Part shown: in pieces, positions 18,691 through 28,479 of the stretch
Position numbering within the stretch: the first letter of the stretch is position 1
How the letters are laid out: every line of letters begins with the position of its first letter
From: Algibacillus agarilyticus
GTDB taxonomy: Bacteria > Pseudomonadota > Gammaproteobacteria > Enterobacterales > Alteromonadaceae
Assembly: GCF_003286125.1 (NCBI RefSeq)
Contig: NZ_QMED01000008.1
Span: 62,001 to 126,000, forward strand
Length of the DNA stretch: 64,000 nt
Reading direction: 5' to 3'
Translations under genes and position numbers: made by a program
The notes under the pieces: model-generated
What the model saw: only the letters and a program-made list of their open reading frames with translations
The model's database searches: none
Told to the model about the DNA's origin: nothing

Positions 18691-19086
18691 TCAATTTAAT
18701 TTAGCGCGTAATTGCTGCTTCAACTCATATTCAAACTCATCAGGAAATAAAACCACACCTTCTTCATTTTTATTTGGGAAGACCACAACCGACAATTCAT
18801 CTTCAGCCATGCCGCTTGTCCAATCTCTAAACCATTTATCAAAAGCGATGGCTTTAGGCTGGCATGTTTCCCATTCACCTGTTGCCCACTCTTGTGCAAA
18901 AAATTCATTAGGCCAAACAGGGATACCATCTTCGTCATCAATCGTGAGCATCATGCAACCATGCTCATCGGTTAAAATCCAAACTGCACCATGCTTAACC
19001 ATTTCTTTCAACGCATATTTAAAACGTTGATCAATATTATATTTCTCAATTTCAGCTAAGCGCTGAGCTGTAAAATTTTTTAGCAT
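18691..19086 (-). CDS. DUF2750 family protein
   Basis: 131 residues, soluble. The pattern GAVWILTDEHGCMMLTIDDEDGIPVWPNEFFA, then a Trp-rich middle and a closing VVVFPNKNEEGVVLFPDEF, matches the DUF2750 family as I remember it. These small bacterial proteins have no established function. The gene is monocistronic, transcribed toward the RND operon terminator. No catalytic residues or metal-binding pattern stand out. Confidence 0.75.
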   Translation of the reverse strand: MLKNFTAQRLAEIEKYNIDQRFKYALKEMVKHGAVWILTDEHGCMMLTIDDEDGIPVWPNEFFAQEWATGEWETCQPKAIAFDKWFRDWTSGMAEDELSVVVFPNKNEEGVVLFPDEFEYELKQQLRAKLN

Positions 19087-19138
19087 GTCAGTTCTCTTTA
19101 TCGCGTGTTTCTTTTACAAGGTCGTGCATTAATGGTTA

Positions 19139-19299
19139 ATGCCAATCGTCGTTAACAGCGGGGCACCTTAGTCGGTTAAAAAATCGATAACAACGTTTAA
19201 AAATCAACGGGTAGATTAATGACCTAGATGATTCTTTCACCTTATTCTCTAGCTTTTATCTAACGCTAATCTTGATCACTTATTAACGGTGATTGGCAT
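19139..19299. repeat. 161-bp intergenic element with 17-bp terminal inverted repeats (copy A)
   Basis: The left end ATGCCAATCGTCGTTAA (19139-19155) and the right end TTAACGGTGATTGGCAT (19283-19299) are inverted repeats matching at 15 of 17 positions. The same core, CCAATCACCGTTAA, occurs as a perfect 14-bp inverted repeat at 36874-36921. This looks like a non-coding miniature inverted-repeat or REP-like family. The rest of the 370-base gap at 19087-19458 holds no gene. Confidence 0.6.
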
Positions 19300-19458
19300 A
19301 AATGAAAAGCCGATTGCTAAACATTTTCGGACATTCAATAGTTAAAGTATAAAACGAAGCCAACAAAAAAGGCATAAACTATTTTATCTAATTTTTAGAT
19401 TTAATAGTTTATGCCTATAGATGTCATCATCATGAAAAATAACATTTAAATTAAAATG

Positions 19459-20418
19459 CTAAGTATAAATTGTAGACGTATTACGCCCTGCCTCTTTTGA
19501 GCGATATAAACCCTGATCAGACATTTCAATCCACTGAGAGTGATTAACTATTTTATCTGAGATCTCACAAATACCTAAGCTCACCGTGTAATTAACCGAA
19601 AAATCTAAATGATGTACAACCGTTTTCGCGATCCGTTCGCGCAGCCGCTCAGCAAAGTTAAAAGCCTGCTCAGCATTAGCGTTAATTAATATAACTACAT
19701 ATTCTTCACCACCATAGCGCCCGGCTATATCAGTTTCGCGCATCGTTTCACGTAATATGTTTGCTGTTGTTTTAATCACTTCGTCACCCGTTGGATGACC
19801 ATAGGCATCGTTAACCTTTTTAAAATGATCAATATCGAACATGAGCATAGAACTCGTGCTACCTGTTCGTTTACAGCGTTTAAACTCTTTATCAAGGCAC
19901 TCTTCCCAATATCCTCGATTATAAAGCTGAGTTAATTTATCCGTACGTGACAAGCGTTTTAATTCATCATTAACTGATTTTAACTCAACTCGATTAACCG
20001 CAATATCCGTTACGTCATAAATGATAATACCGATACGCTCTACATTACCATCTGCAGAGCCTAATGGAATAAGTGTCGAGTTCTGAAACATAAATTCTGC
20101 TTTGCCCGTTATCGGACGGTAATTCTTAAACTTAAATAAATACGGACGCTGTTCCCAAGTGGTAAATGCACGGTTATTTAATAAAAAAACAGATTCAGCT
20201 TTATGACGAAACCATTCTTCATTAATTTCAGGAAATTCAGTGAAAATAGATTTACCCTTCACTTCATATGGATATTTTCCACTATGGCTTTCCATAAAGC
20301 TATTCCATAATTGAATGTGGTAATTGCGATCTAAGATCACTAAACCCACATCCAAGTTTTGCAACATGCTCATCAGAGCATGCATTTCTTTGAAATCGTC
20401 TGCTGATGTATTAGACAT
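19459..20418 (-). CDS. PAS-GGDEF diguanylate cyclase
   Basis: 319 residues. An N-terminal PAS domain (about 15-140) reads LDVGLVILDRNYHIQLWNSFMESHSG. A coiled-coil linker (about 143-158) follows, then a GGDEF domain starting at DKLTQLYNRGYWEE, with the active-site motif GGEEY at 236-240. This is a slightly altered GG(D/E)EF that often stays active; synthesis of cyclic di-GMP is likely but not certain. No membrane helix is present. Its ATG overlaps the stop of the CheC-like gene (TAATG), making it the last gene of a CheY-CheC-cyclase operon. Confidence 0.92.
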   Translation of the reverse strand: MSNTSADDFKEMHALMSMLQNLDVGLVILDRNYHIQLWNSFMESHSGKYPYEVKGKSIFTEFPEINEEWFRHKAESVFLLNNRAFTTWEQRPYLFKFKNYRPITGKAEFMFQNSTLIPLGSADGNVERIGIIIYDVTDIAVNRVELKSVNDELKRLSRTDKLTQLYNRGYWEECLDKEFKRCKRTGSTSSMLMFDIDHFKKVNDAYGHPTGDEVIKTTANILRETMRETDIAGRYGGEEYVVILINANAEQAFNFAERLRERIAKTVVHHLDFSVNYTVSLGICEISDKIVNHSQWIEMSDQGLYRSKEAGRNTSTIYT

Positions 20419-21038
20419 TAATCTTCCAGTAAAAAATTAACTTTTTCATTCAAGGAATCAATTGAATCTTCAGCAAATAAAAGTAACAAATCACAATTAA
20501 TGTCAAAGCCTTCGATTTTATAATTGATTTCAATCGCTAAAGTTTTGCTCCAACGATAATTATTCGCCTGAACTAAATCGTTTAAATTAACATGTTGCCC
20601 TAACACTATCGGGTGCCCTTGACTAAACACCACATCCAATTGTTCAGCTATTCCTCGTAAACATGCACCAATTAAAATATTTGCTGTATCCATTAACAAT
20701 TCGAGTTCTAATGAAGTATCTAACTCACCGCCATATTTGAGCAATTTAGAAATATCATTAAAACTGGCATCATTAAAAATTAATAAGGCTTCGCCCGATA
20801 TACCATTACCAATAAAACCTTGGCATACCCCCGAAACAGAATTTGAACTTTCAATCCCACTTAAGGCCATTCTTAATTCGTTGACTTCAAGCAAATTGAC
20901 CACGGGTATGGGTAATATAACATGCACGTGCAATAACCTGGCGAGCAAGTCAGCAGCTTGACCCATGGCAACATTAGAAATTTCTTGATAACAATCTCGT
21001 TGCTCTTCTGTCACTTTAACATTCAAAGCTTGATTCAC
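20418..21038 (-). CDS. CheC-like chemotaxis phosphatase
   Basis: 206 residues. The N-terminal helix carries D15-x3-E19-x2-N22 (DCYQEISN) with a proline about 22 residues on, the signature of CheC/CheX/FliY phosphatases that dephosphorylate CheY-P. The second, symmetry-related copy (LELLMDTANILIG) has Asp in place of the expected Glu, so perhaps only one site is active. It sits between a single-domain response regulator and a diguanylate cyclase in one operon, suggesting that it controls the phosphorylation of that regulator. Substrate assignment is inferred. Confidence 0.82.
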   Translation of the reverse strand: MNQALNVKVTEEQRDCYQEISNVAMGQAADLLARLLHVHVILPIPVVNLLEVNELRMALSGIESSNSVSGVCQGFIGNGISGEALLIFNDASFNDISKLLKYGGELDTSLELELLMDTANILIGACLRGIAEQLDVVFSQGHPIVLGQHVNLNDLVQANNYRWSKTLAIEINYKIEGFDINCDLLLLFAEDSIDSLNEKVNFLLED

Positions 21039-21066
21039 AGTGCGCTACTCTCAACCATTTATTTAA

Positions 21067-21432
21067 TTACAAGATGCCATATTCTTTTAATATGAGTTCG
21101 GCTTTCGCTTTATTAATAGGTTTTTTAATAAAGTCTATTGCGCCTAAGTTTTTAACCCGCTGACGAGCTTCGGGTTGTATATCACCTGAAACAACAATAA
21201 CTAAGGCGTTCATATCATTTACTTTGATATTTTCGAGTGTTTCAAAACCATCCATTACAGGCATCGTTAAATCTAAAAAGACAACTTCACCTTGTCCCGC
21301 TTTAATCGCTTGTAGTGCTTCCTCACCGTTTCCGGCAAATGTAATATCTACTTCCCAACCATCAGGCAGCGAGCGCGCCATCTGCTTGCGGGCAAAATTA
21401 GAATCATCACAAATCAAAACTTTGGTTGCCAT
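21067..21432 (-). CDS. CheY-like single-domain response regulator
   Basis: 121 residues, receiver domain only. VLICDDSNFARKQM supplies the acidic pair, Asp54 in VVFLDLTMPVMDG is the phospho-acceptor, S/T in VVSGD and Lys in FIKKPIN complete the active site. It has no output domain and must act through a partner. The downstream CheC-like phosphatase (28-base gap) and the PAS-GGDEF cyclase are the natural candidates. No kinase gene adjoins it. Confidence 0.93.
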   Translation of the reverse strand: MATKVLICDDSNFARKQMARSLPDGWEVDITFAGNGEEALQAIKAGQGEVVFLDLTMPVMDGFETLENIKVNDMNALVIVVSGDIQPEARQRVKNLGAIDFIKKPINKAKAELILKEYGIL

Positions 21433-22033
21433 AATCTCGCTTTCTGAATTAATCCAACAAACTATTTAACTAACTAAATGTAAGTGTTGTTGAAATTGAT
21501 CGATTTCGCAAATTCTTTAAATGAACAATATTCATTCATAATCAGTACTCGCACGGTAAAACACTAAAGACTAAATTACATTTTTATCACAACCGATTAA
21601 ATTTCATAAAAGAAACCAATCTACAAAGTTGTAAATTTATTATAGGTCATAACAATAAAATAAGAGAGTTTTGCAGTAAAAACTTATAAATTCTAATAAC
21701 AATAATAAGTTAACAGTCAATTTATACTGAACTCATATTATTTCAAGAACCAAAATAAAAAATATAATTAACAAGGGAACTTATTTCGTTACGTTTAGTC
21801 AGCATAATATGCGTTAAATTTCATTTGAGCTCGTAACAATAAAAAAAATGTAAAATACTTGAAACTAATCAGGTGTATTTTAATCAAGCGACTATAATTA
21901 AATTTAACGTAACCATTTAATTTTAATAGTCATTTAATACGGATAAATTAAAACAAACCGTTTACAACTTAGACGTTAATTTTTTACAAATGGCATTTAC
22001 TCCCTTTTTTACTTTTATCATTGGAGTTCAATT
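21433..22033. other. Long AT-rich divergent intergenic region
   Basis: About 600 bases between the divergent CheY-like and DUF3014 genes. No reading frame of convincing composition, no RNA gene and no repeat was found. It must contain both promoters, but none could be identified with confidence. Confidence 0.4.
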
Positions 22034-22879
22034 ATGAGCGATAATTCCGCCTCAAAGAATCCACTTTTACCTATTGGTATTATTGGTGTAGTTATTATAG
22101 CCGTGCTGGCTTTTTTTCTATTATCCAGTAGTGAAGAAGAAACAGTTGACCCCGTAGTCGAAACACAGCCAACGCCGGCACCCAAACCAGTTGTAGTTTA
22201 TGAACCTCCGGTTCCCGTTGAACCTGAAGTTGAAGAAGTAGACGAACCTGCAATCGTAATAGAACCTGAGGTAATAGAAGAACCCTTACCGGCTTTAGAC
22301 GAAAGTACACCTTGGATGCTCGATAAAATAGCGGATTTACCCGCAGTTGATAATACGGAAACCTTAATCAGCTCGAGTGAGTTAATTAGAAACTTCGTGG
22401 TTTTTATCGATAATGCTGCGAAAGGTGATTTAGCGCATCAATTTAGCCCTGTTATTGCACCTCAAAAAGCAATTAGTGTTAAAACTATCAAAACAGAGGG
22501 TGAAGTGTATTATCTTTTAAATAAAGAAAGCTATAAGCGCTATGATGGTATTGCTAGCCTAATTAATAACTTACCTGTTGAACAAAGTATTAGTTTGTTT
22601 AATAAAAGCTCACCGTTAATAGAAGAAGCGTATACAGAACTAGGTTATGCAGGGGGTAACGAGTTTAATTCAACGCTGGTTAAAGCCATTGATTTAGCCT
22701 TATCGGCTCCCGTGATCAAAGGCGACATTCGTTTAATTGCACCTTCTGCTATGTATCAGTTTTCAAATCCTGATTTAGAAAACTTAGAACCTATTCAAAA
22801 ATTAATGATACGCATGGGACCCGAAAATCAAAAAATAGTACGAGAAAAGTTAATGCAATTTAAAGCCGCATTAAATTAA
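22034..22879 (+). CDS. DUF3014 family membrane-anchored protein
   Basis: 281 residues. One N-terminal transmembrane helix (about 13-33) is followed by a Pro/Glu/Val-rich spacer (about 38-90) that should cross part of the periplasm. The folded C-terminal domain (about 95-280) matches DUF3014 as I recall it, with the stretch ELIRNFVVFIDNAAKGDLA. Function unknown; membership of an envelope complex would suit the layout. The gene is monocistronic, closed by a strong terminator. Confidence 0.8.
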   Translation: MSDNSASKNPLLPIGIIGVVIIAVLAFFLLSSSEEETVDPVVETQPTPAPKPVVVYEPPVPVEPEVEEVDEPAIVIEPEVIEEPLPALDESTPWMLDKIADLPAVDNTETLISSSELIRNFVVFIDNAAKGDLAHQFSPVIAPQKAISVKTIKTEGEVYYLLNKESYKRYDGIASLINNLPVEQSISLFNKSSPLIEEAYTELGYAGGNEFNSTLVKAIDLALSAPVIKGDIRLIAPSAMYQFSNPDLENLEPIQKLMIRMGPENQKIVREKLMQFKAALN

Positions 22880-22901
22880 TAAAGGGCCAATTTAATACAA
22901 T

Positions 22902-22942
22902 AAAAAAGCCGTGAATAATATTGATATATTCACGGCTTTTTA
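22902..22942. terminator. Bidirectional intrinsic terminator
   Basis: AAAAAAGCCGTGAATA pairs with TATTCACGGCTTTTT around a short loop, between the convergent DUF3014 and tyrS genes. The long GC-containing stem and flanking A/T runs suit termination in both directions. Confidence 0.9.
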
Positions 22943-22981
22943 ATTAATAACGGAGCCTTCCAATAAAGAAGGAAACATAAA

Positions 22982-24178
22982 TTAGTTCAGTGTTATTTTA
23001 GCGAACTTGCGTTTACCCACTTGGTAGACAGCAGTAGACGACTTTTCAATTTGTACTTTATTGTCAGCTACTTTTTCACCATCAATTTTAACCGCACCTT
23101 GTTTTATCATCCGCATCGCTTCAGAAGTACTGGCAACTAAACCCGCCTCTTTTAATACATTGCCAATGGCCATCGCATCATCACTTTCTATGCTAATTTC
23201 AGGCATGTCATCGGGGATCGCATTTTTCTGAAAGCGTTGAATAAAATCATTATGTGCCGCTTGTGCATCAGCTTCAGAATGAAAGCGCGCAATCAATTCT
23301 TTCGCTAACTCAATTTTAATATCGCGTGGATTTGTACCCGCTTCCACTTTTTCTTTTAAACTTGCGATTTCATCAAGTGGACGGAAACTTAATAAATCAT
23401 AATAACGCCACATTAAATCATCACTGATCGACATAACCTTGCCAAACATATCGGTAGGCGCATCCGTAATACCAATGTAGTTATTAAGTGACTTAGACAT
23501 TTTCTGTACACCGTCTAACCCTTCAAGTAAAGGCATCATTAAAACAGTTTGCGGCTTTTGACCTTCTTCTTTTTGTAATTCACGTCCCATCAATAAATTG
23601 AATTTTTGATCCGTCCCCCCTAACTCAACATCAGACTCTAACGCCACGGAATCCCAGCCTTGCACTAATGGATACAAAAATTCATGAATAGCAATTGATT
23701 GATTATTTTGATAGCGCTTTTTAAAATCATCTCGCTCTAACATACGGGCAACCGTTTGACGAGCAGATAACTTAATCATGCCCGCAGCGCCTAATTTCTC
23801 CATCCATTTAGAGTTGAATTCAACACGCGTTTTAGCTGGATCTAATATTTTGAAAACTTGTTCTTTATAAGTTTCAGCATTTGCCAATACTTGCTCTTTA
23901 GTAAGCGGCTTACGAGTTACATTTTTGCCGGTTGGATCACCAATCAGTCCTGTAAAATCACCAATCAGAAATATAACTTCGTGACCTAATTGCTGAAACG
24001 CACGTAATTTGTTAATTAAAACCGTGTGACCTAAATGTAAATCGGGTGCCGTTGGATCAAACCCAGCTTTAATACGTAACGGGCGTCCTTCTTTTAATTT
24101 ATCAACTAATTCACTTTCTACCAATATTTCTTCTGCGCCACGCTTGATCTCAGCCAGCGCTGTTTGTACATCTGTCAT
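22982..24178 (-). CDS. tyrS: Tyrosyl-tRNA synthetase
   Basis: 398 residues, class I synthetase charging tRNA-Tyr. The HIGH-type motif is HLGH at 48-51 and the KMSKS loop is at 226-230. The early [19 protein letters not shown] and [14 protein letters not shown] blocks fit the shorter bacterial TyrRS group (TyrZ-like) rather than the 424-residue Escherichia coli form. A C-terminal S4 RNA-binding domain is present (about 330-398). It is divergent from an M23 peptidase gene, an arrangement known from other gammaproteobacteria. Confidence 0.97.
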   Translation of the reverse strand: MTDVQTALAEIKRGAEEILVESELVDKLKEGRPLRIKAGFDPTAPDLHLGHTVLINKLRAFQQLGHEVIFLIGDFTGLIGDPTGKNVTRKPLTKEQVLANAETYKEQVFKILDPAKTRVEFNSKWMEKLGAAGMIKLSARQTVARMLERDDFKKRYQNNQSIAIHEFLYPLVQGWDSVALESDVELGGTDQKFNLLMGRELQKEEGQKPQTVLMMPLLEGLDGVQKMSKSLNNYIGITDAPTDMFGKVMSISDDLMWRYYDLLSFRPLDEIASLKEKVEAGTNPRDIKIELAKELIARFHSEADAQAAHNDFIQRFQKNAIPDDMPEISIESDDAMAIGNVLKEAGLVASTSEAMRMIKQGAVKIDGEKVADNKVQIEKSSTAVYQVGKRKFAKITLN

Positions 24179-24337
24179 GTAATATCTCTAATTCTTTTTT
24201 AGTAAGTTTGTTGAATACCCAACGAATTGCCATGATTGTAATCGTCTGGTGCCGCCATTTAAAGTTTATATACTGGTAAATTAGTAAAAATCGTTATATG
24301 CTCGTTGAGATTAGTCTAATCAAGTTCAGAAATAAGT

Positions 24338-25702
24338 ATGCTTCATCTTTGGCGACAGTTTCCTCGAGTACATAAAATATCCATTAGTGCCTTATCTCTT
24401 ATTATATTAGGCGGGCTGCTAGCGTCTACAGATAATGCCGAAGCGTCAAGACACACCCTTGATAATACTGAATTATCCGATTTACCGCACGGCGAACGTA
24501 TTCAGCTTGAAATACCATCAGAACCAGACCCCATATCAACAGCAACAACAACGTCTCCACCTTTAATTCAAACAGAAACAAAACAATCGACTTCGATTGA
24601 AGCTCAACGTCCAGCATTAAATACGATATCGGTAACCGTTAAAAAAAATGATAGCCTGGCTAAAATTTTTGAACGCAATAATTTATCAGCCAGAACACTG
24701 CTAAAAGTCAGTAAATCAGGCGAACATGCCGAAACCATCATTCAACAATTGAAGCCTGGCGATATCCTCGATATTACATTCAATGCAAAAAAAGAACTGC
24801 ATCAATTAGCCTATCCAATATCCGCAATAGAAACCATTCATTTACAAGCTAATGAAAATGGTTTTGACAGTCATATTGAAACAAAAAAAGTGGATACCAG
24901 TGAAGCTTTTTCGTTTGCCAATATCACCAGCAGCTTTTGGAACGCAGGCGTTGATGCCGGCTTAACTGAAAGTCAAATAATGAATTTAGCCAATATATTT
25001 GGCTGGGATATCGATTTTGCTTTAGATTTACGTAAAGGCGATAGCTTTAATGTTGTGTTCGAAAAGCGCTATATTGATGGTGAATATATAGGCCCTGGCG
25101 ATATATTAGCCGCCGAATTTATCAACCAAAAACAAGTTTATTCCGCTGTAAAATATGAAGATGGCAACTATTACACATTAGAAGGTAATAGTATGCGTAA
25201 GGCGTTTTTACGTGCCCCCGTCAATTTTAAATATATTAGCTCTAGTTTTAATCCACGCCGATTGCACCCAGTAACAGGCAAGGTCAGACCCCATAAAGGC
25301 ATTGATTATGCGGCTAAAACAGGAACCCCCGTTAGTGCAAGTGGTTCAGGCAAGGTCATAAAATCAGGTTATAGTAATTTAAATGGTAATTACGTTTTTA
25401 TTCAACATGGTGAAAATTACACAACCAAATACTTACATCTACATCGTCGCTACGTTAAAAAAGGCGATAAAGTAAAACAAGGTCAAAAAATTGGAACAGT
25501 TGGCTCAACCGGCCGCGTTACCGGGCCTCATTTACATTATGAGTTTTTAGTTGATGGCATACATCGCAACCCTAAAACCGTAAAGTTACCTAAAGCCACG
25601 CCAATTGCTACCCATGAAAGGGATAAGTTTTTTGCCCAAGCGGGCAAAATGCGTCAACTATTACAACAAAACAAAAAGTTATTGATCGCTCAAACTAACT
25701 AA
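24338..25702 (+). CDS. M23 peptidoglycan DD-endopeptidase (MepM/YebA-like)
   Basis: 454 residues. An N-terminal membrane anchor (about 14-30) is followed by a Thr/Pro-rich spacer and a LysM/OapA-like domain (about 95-175). The LytM peptidase domain has zinc ligands His319 and Asp323 in HKGIDYA, and His398/His400 in HLHYEF. It cleaves peptide cross-links to allow wall growth. All metal ligands are present, so it should be an active enzyme and not an EnvC/NlpD-type activator. Divergent from tyrS, as in related genomes. Confidence 0.92.
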   Translation: MLHLWRQFPRVHKISISALSLIILGGLLASTDNAEASRHTLDNTELSDLPHGERIQLEIPSEPDPISTATTTSPPLIQTETKQSTSIEAQRPALNTISVTVKKNDSLAKIFERNNLSARTLLKVSKSGEHAETIIQQLKPGDILDITFNAKKELHQLAYPISAIETIHLQANENGFDSHIETKKVDTSEAFSFANITSSFWNAGVDAGLTESQIMNLANIFGWDIDFALDLRKGDSFNVVFEKRYIDGEYIGPGDILAAEFINQKQVYSAVKYEDGNYYTLEGNSMRKAFLRAPVNFKYISSSFNPRRLHPVTGKVRPHKGIDYAAKTGTPVSASGSGKVIKSGYSNLNGNYVFIQHGENYTTKYLHLHRRYVKKGDKVKQGQKIGTVGSTGRVTGPHLHYEFLVDGIHRNPKTVKLPKATPIATHERDKFFAQAGKMRQLLQQNKKLLIAQTN

Positions 25703-25733
25703 AAAGAACACCGATATTGTCAAGGAGGACAAT

Positions 25734-26045
25734 ATGACCAGCAAACCGAAATTTGTTGCCCTTCTATTTTACTGCTCCATATTATATTCGACAGGTGCTT
25801 CAGCCGGACTTCATTGCCCCAATGGTTATATCACAGAAGGCGATGAGTTAGCGCTCGTTATAAAAAAGTGTGGAAAACCGCAAAAACAAGTCAAATTGGC
25901 TTCAAACTATCGAAAACATAGCTTTCCGAAAGGCAAAAAATTACGTATCGATTATTCAATGGCGCCAGGCGACTTTGAACGACAATTGTATTTCATAGAT
26001 AAACAATTATTTGTGATCGAAAAAGGTAAACGAACCACCTATTAA
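25734..26045 (+). CDS. DUF2845 family small secreted protein
   Basis: 103 residues with a signal peptide ending near SAG (about residue 26). Two cysteines, in LHCPNGYITEGDE and VIKKCGKPQ, could form a disulfide in the periplasm. The pattern G-D-x10-KCGxP is characteristic of DUF2845. The ATG has a strong AAGGAGG site 7 bases upstream (25723-25729). Function unknown. It follows the M23 peptidase gene by 31 bases and may be co-transcribed. Confidence 0.8.
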   Translation: MTSKPKFVALLFYCSILYSTGASAGLHCPNGYITEGDELALVIKKCGKPQKQVKLASNYRKHSFPKGKKLRIDYSMAPGDFERQLYFIDKQLFVIEKGKRTTY

Positions 26046-26132
26046 CATTAAAAATTCATATAGGGCTCTAGGCTAAAAAACAGCCTTCTGTTACCCTTTA
26101 CAATCAAAGACTTAATTATCATTGGAGTAGAC

Positions 26133-26642
26133 ATGCTAACTCTTTTAGCAAAGCTTATAAATGCTTTAAACTCAGACAGCTCACCGCGCCAAATAGCGGC
26201 GGGGATCAGCCTTGGTTTAATAATAGGCTTAACCCCATTGTTCAGCCTTCACAACTTACTGGTACTTATTATCGCGTTTTTAATTCGCATTAATTTGGGT
26301 GGTTTTTTCTTAGCTATCACCTTTTTTGCCGGCTTTAGTTATTTTATAAATCCACTAGCCATTTTATTAGGCGAAAGTTTGCTTACCTCCAGCAGTTTAG
26401 AGGCTATGTGGCACGCATTGTATCAATTAAGTGCGCTTAAACTTGCACATTATCACCATACACTCACTTTGGGCTCACTTCTGATTAGCTTAGTTTTGTT
26501 TTTACCCGTGATGTGGTTTAGTCAATTTTTAATTATACGATATCGCGTGCATATTAAGGCCTTCATTGAGAAATTTAAAATTGTTAGAGCCATCAAAGCA
26601 TCAAAATTTTATAGTATTTATCAAAGCGTTGCAGGAGCATAA
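26133..26642 (+). CDS. TIGR03546 family membrane protein (DUF2062-like)
   Basis: 169 residues with about four transmembrane segments. The N-terminal block SPRQIAAGISLGLIIGLTPL, followed by a long hydrophobic hairpin, is typical of TIGR03546/DUF2062. Its stop is two bases from the start of the TIGR03545 gene; the two families are known to occur side by side. Function unknown. The tight spacing suggests a stoichiometric envelope pair. Confidence 0.85.
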   Translation: MLTLLAKLINALNSDSSPRQIAAGISLGLIIGLTPLFSLHNLLVLIIAFLIRINLGGFFLAITFFAGFSYFINPLAILLGESLLTSSSLEAMWHALYQLSALKLAHYHHTLTLGSLLISLVLFLPVMWFSQFLIIRYRVHIKAFIEKFKIVRAIKASKFYSIYQSVAGA

Positions 26643-26644
26643 AG

Positions 26645-28447
26645 ATGAAAAAATATTTGCGATGGCAAGGTCTTAGTGGCTTACTCGTTACCTTAATACT
26701 CATAGCATCTTTCGTATACTTCTTTGCTGGCCAGTTAATGAAAATTGCGATTGAAGAAGGCCTAGGATACTACTTAGGCGCAGAAGTAAATGTTGAAGAG
26801 GTTGACGTAAGTTGGTCTCCTTTCGGTGTTAAAATATCTCAGTTCCAAGCAACTGATAAGGCCGACCCAGAATTCAACTTGCTAAGTTTTAAGCAAGCAA
26901 ATGCAACCGTTGATGCACTGCAGTATTTATTTGGTAAAACCATCATTGATGAGTTAACACTCGACACCTTAGCGTTTAACACACCCAGAACCTCAGCCGG
27001 AGAGGTCTATCAGCCATTAAATGGTGATGAGCAAATACAGAATAAAGCCGATGAGCAAGCTCAGGCATCAGACTCAGTTCTACCTTCAACCGACTTTGAA
27101 TTACCATCAGTAGACAACGCATTAAAAGATGAAGCGTTAAAAACCCCAAAATTAGTTGAACAACTTAAAGCTCAGTATGCGCAAGACAAAATAAAAATCA
27201 AAGCTTTAAAAGATCAACTACCTAACGATGATGCTCTAAAGCAATATGAGAAAGATGTAAAAGCATTAATGGAATTAGACATAAAATCGCTTGAAGATAT
27301 TCAGCAAGCTAAAGACCAATTGTCGCAGCTGAAAAAGCAATTCAAACAAGATAAACAAGCGGTAAGCGCCCTAAAAGATCAATTAAGGGATAGCCAAGAA
27401 ACGATTTCAAAATTATTAAAAGATCTTAAAAATGCACCTGAAGATGATTGGCAATATATTGAAACAAAATATCAGCTAGACGACTTAGATGCCGGTGATG
27501 TTGCGCATTTATTATTTGGTGATAAAGCGCGCAGCTACGTTGAAAAAGCCACATTAGTATATAACAAGATTAAACCCTTGTTAGCCAAAGATGCATCCAC
27601 TGAAGACGTTATCATTGACACCGAAAATGGACGTTACGTTCATTTTAAAGATGATAACCCGTTACCAAAGTGGCTAGTTAAAACAGCTAAATTAAGCATT
27701 TCAACACAAATAGGTGAATTAACGGTTAACAGCCAAGAGATCACATCACAACATTGGATCCGAAATAAACCAACAACATGGCAGCTTGATTCTAGTCAGA
27801 AGCAAGCAAAAGAACAAATAAAAGCCAAAGGGCAGCTAACGATCAATCAAGCCGGAGATTTAAATACACATGGCGATTGGATGATTTCTGAATTCACACT
27901 GGGTGATCTTCCGTTACAAGACAGTGATTCCTTACAGCTAACATTAGCAAACAGTGCTTTAAGCGGCCAAGGTGATTTTAAATTTGAAAATACAATAGTG
28001 GCTAGCCAAGCTAATATTGACTTAGTGCAACCTGAATTTACGGGTAACACATCTTCCAGTTTTTCTAAAGCACTCTTAAAAACACTTAATGATATAGACA
28101 CTCTTGATATTAAAGTCAGTGCAACAGGTGAAGTGACAAACCCCGATCTAAGTATTCGCTCTTCTTTAGACTCAATTCTAAAAGAAGCCGTTAAAGAGCA
28201 AGCTAAAGCGAAACTTGACACCTTTAAAGTTAAAATTAAAGACAAATTAAAAGGTCAAGTTTCCAAAGGCTTAAATTTGGATGAATCAGAAGGCGCTGAA
28301 CTTAATGAACTTAGTCAAATGCTTGAACAAAAAGACAACAAACTCAATTCATTGTTAAATTCAAGTATTGCAGACAAACAAAAGAAAAAGTTAGAAGACA
28401 AGCTTGAAAGTAAGTTAAAAAAAGGGCTTGGTAAACTATTCGGCTAA
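26645..28447 (+). CDS. TIGR03545 family envelope protein
   Basis: 600 residues. An N-terminal transmembrane helix (about 10-32) leads into a segment GYYLGAEVNVEEVDVSWSPFGVKI, resembling the start of AsmA-like proteins. Residues about 165-265 are a charged coiled coil (Lys/Asp/Gln/Leu). A beta-rich region follows, and the C-terminus is again Lys-rich and helical. It is coupled to the TIGR03546 membrane protein. A role in envelope lipid handling is possible by analogy with AsmA proteins, but no function is established. Confidence 0.85.
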   Translation: MKKYLRWQGLSGLLVTLILIASFVYFFAGQLMKIAIEEGLGYYLGAEVNVEEVDVSWSPFGVKISQFQATDKADPEFNLLSFKQANATVDALQYLFGKTIIDELTLDTLAFNTPRTSAGEVYQPLNGDEQIQNKADEQAQASDSVLPSTDFELPSVDNALKDEALKTPKLVEQLKAQYAQDKIKIKALKDQLPNDDALKQYEKDVKALMELDIKSLEDIQQAKDQLSQLKKQFKQDKQAVSALKDQLRDSQETISKLLKDLKNAPEDDWQYIETKYQLDDLDAGDVAHLLFGDKARSYVEKATLVYNKIKPLLAKDASTEDVIIDTENGRYVHFKDDNPLPKWLVKTAKLSISTQIGELTVNSQEITSQHWIRNKPTTWQLDSSQKQAKEQIKAKGQLTINQAGDLNTHGDWMISEFTLGDLPLQDSDSLQLTLANSALSGQGDFKFENTIVASQANIDLVQPEFTGNTSSSFSKALLKTLNDIDTLDIKVSATGEVTNPDLSIRSSLDSILKEAVKEQAKAKLDTFKVKIKDKLKGQVSKGLNLDESEGAELNELSQMLEQKDNKLNSLLNSSIADKQKKKLEDKLESKLKKGLGKLFG

Positions 28448-28465
28448 ACGATTAGCTAATCGTTT
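28446..28465 (+). terminator. Palindrome overlapping the TIGR03545 stop codon
   Basis: A perfect 20-base palindrome, AAACGATTAGCTAATCGTTT, begins within the TAA stop and is followed by TACTC. The loop would be tight and the T-run short, so it may be a weak terminator or a stabilising 3' hairpin. Confidence 0.5.
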
Positions 28466-28479
28466 TACTCAATCACAAT

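Noticed and set aside
27847-28245. 132-codon minus-strand frame inside the TIGR03545 gene
   Set aside because: Antisense shadow of a recognisable gene, low complexity, no ribosome site.
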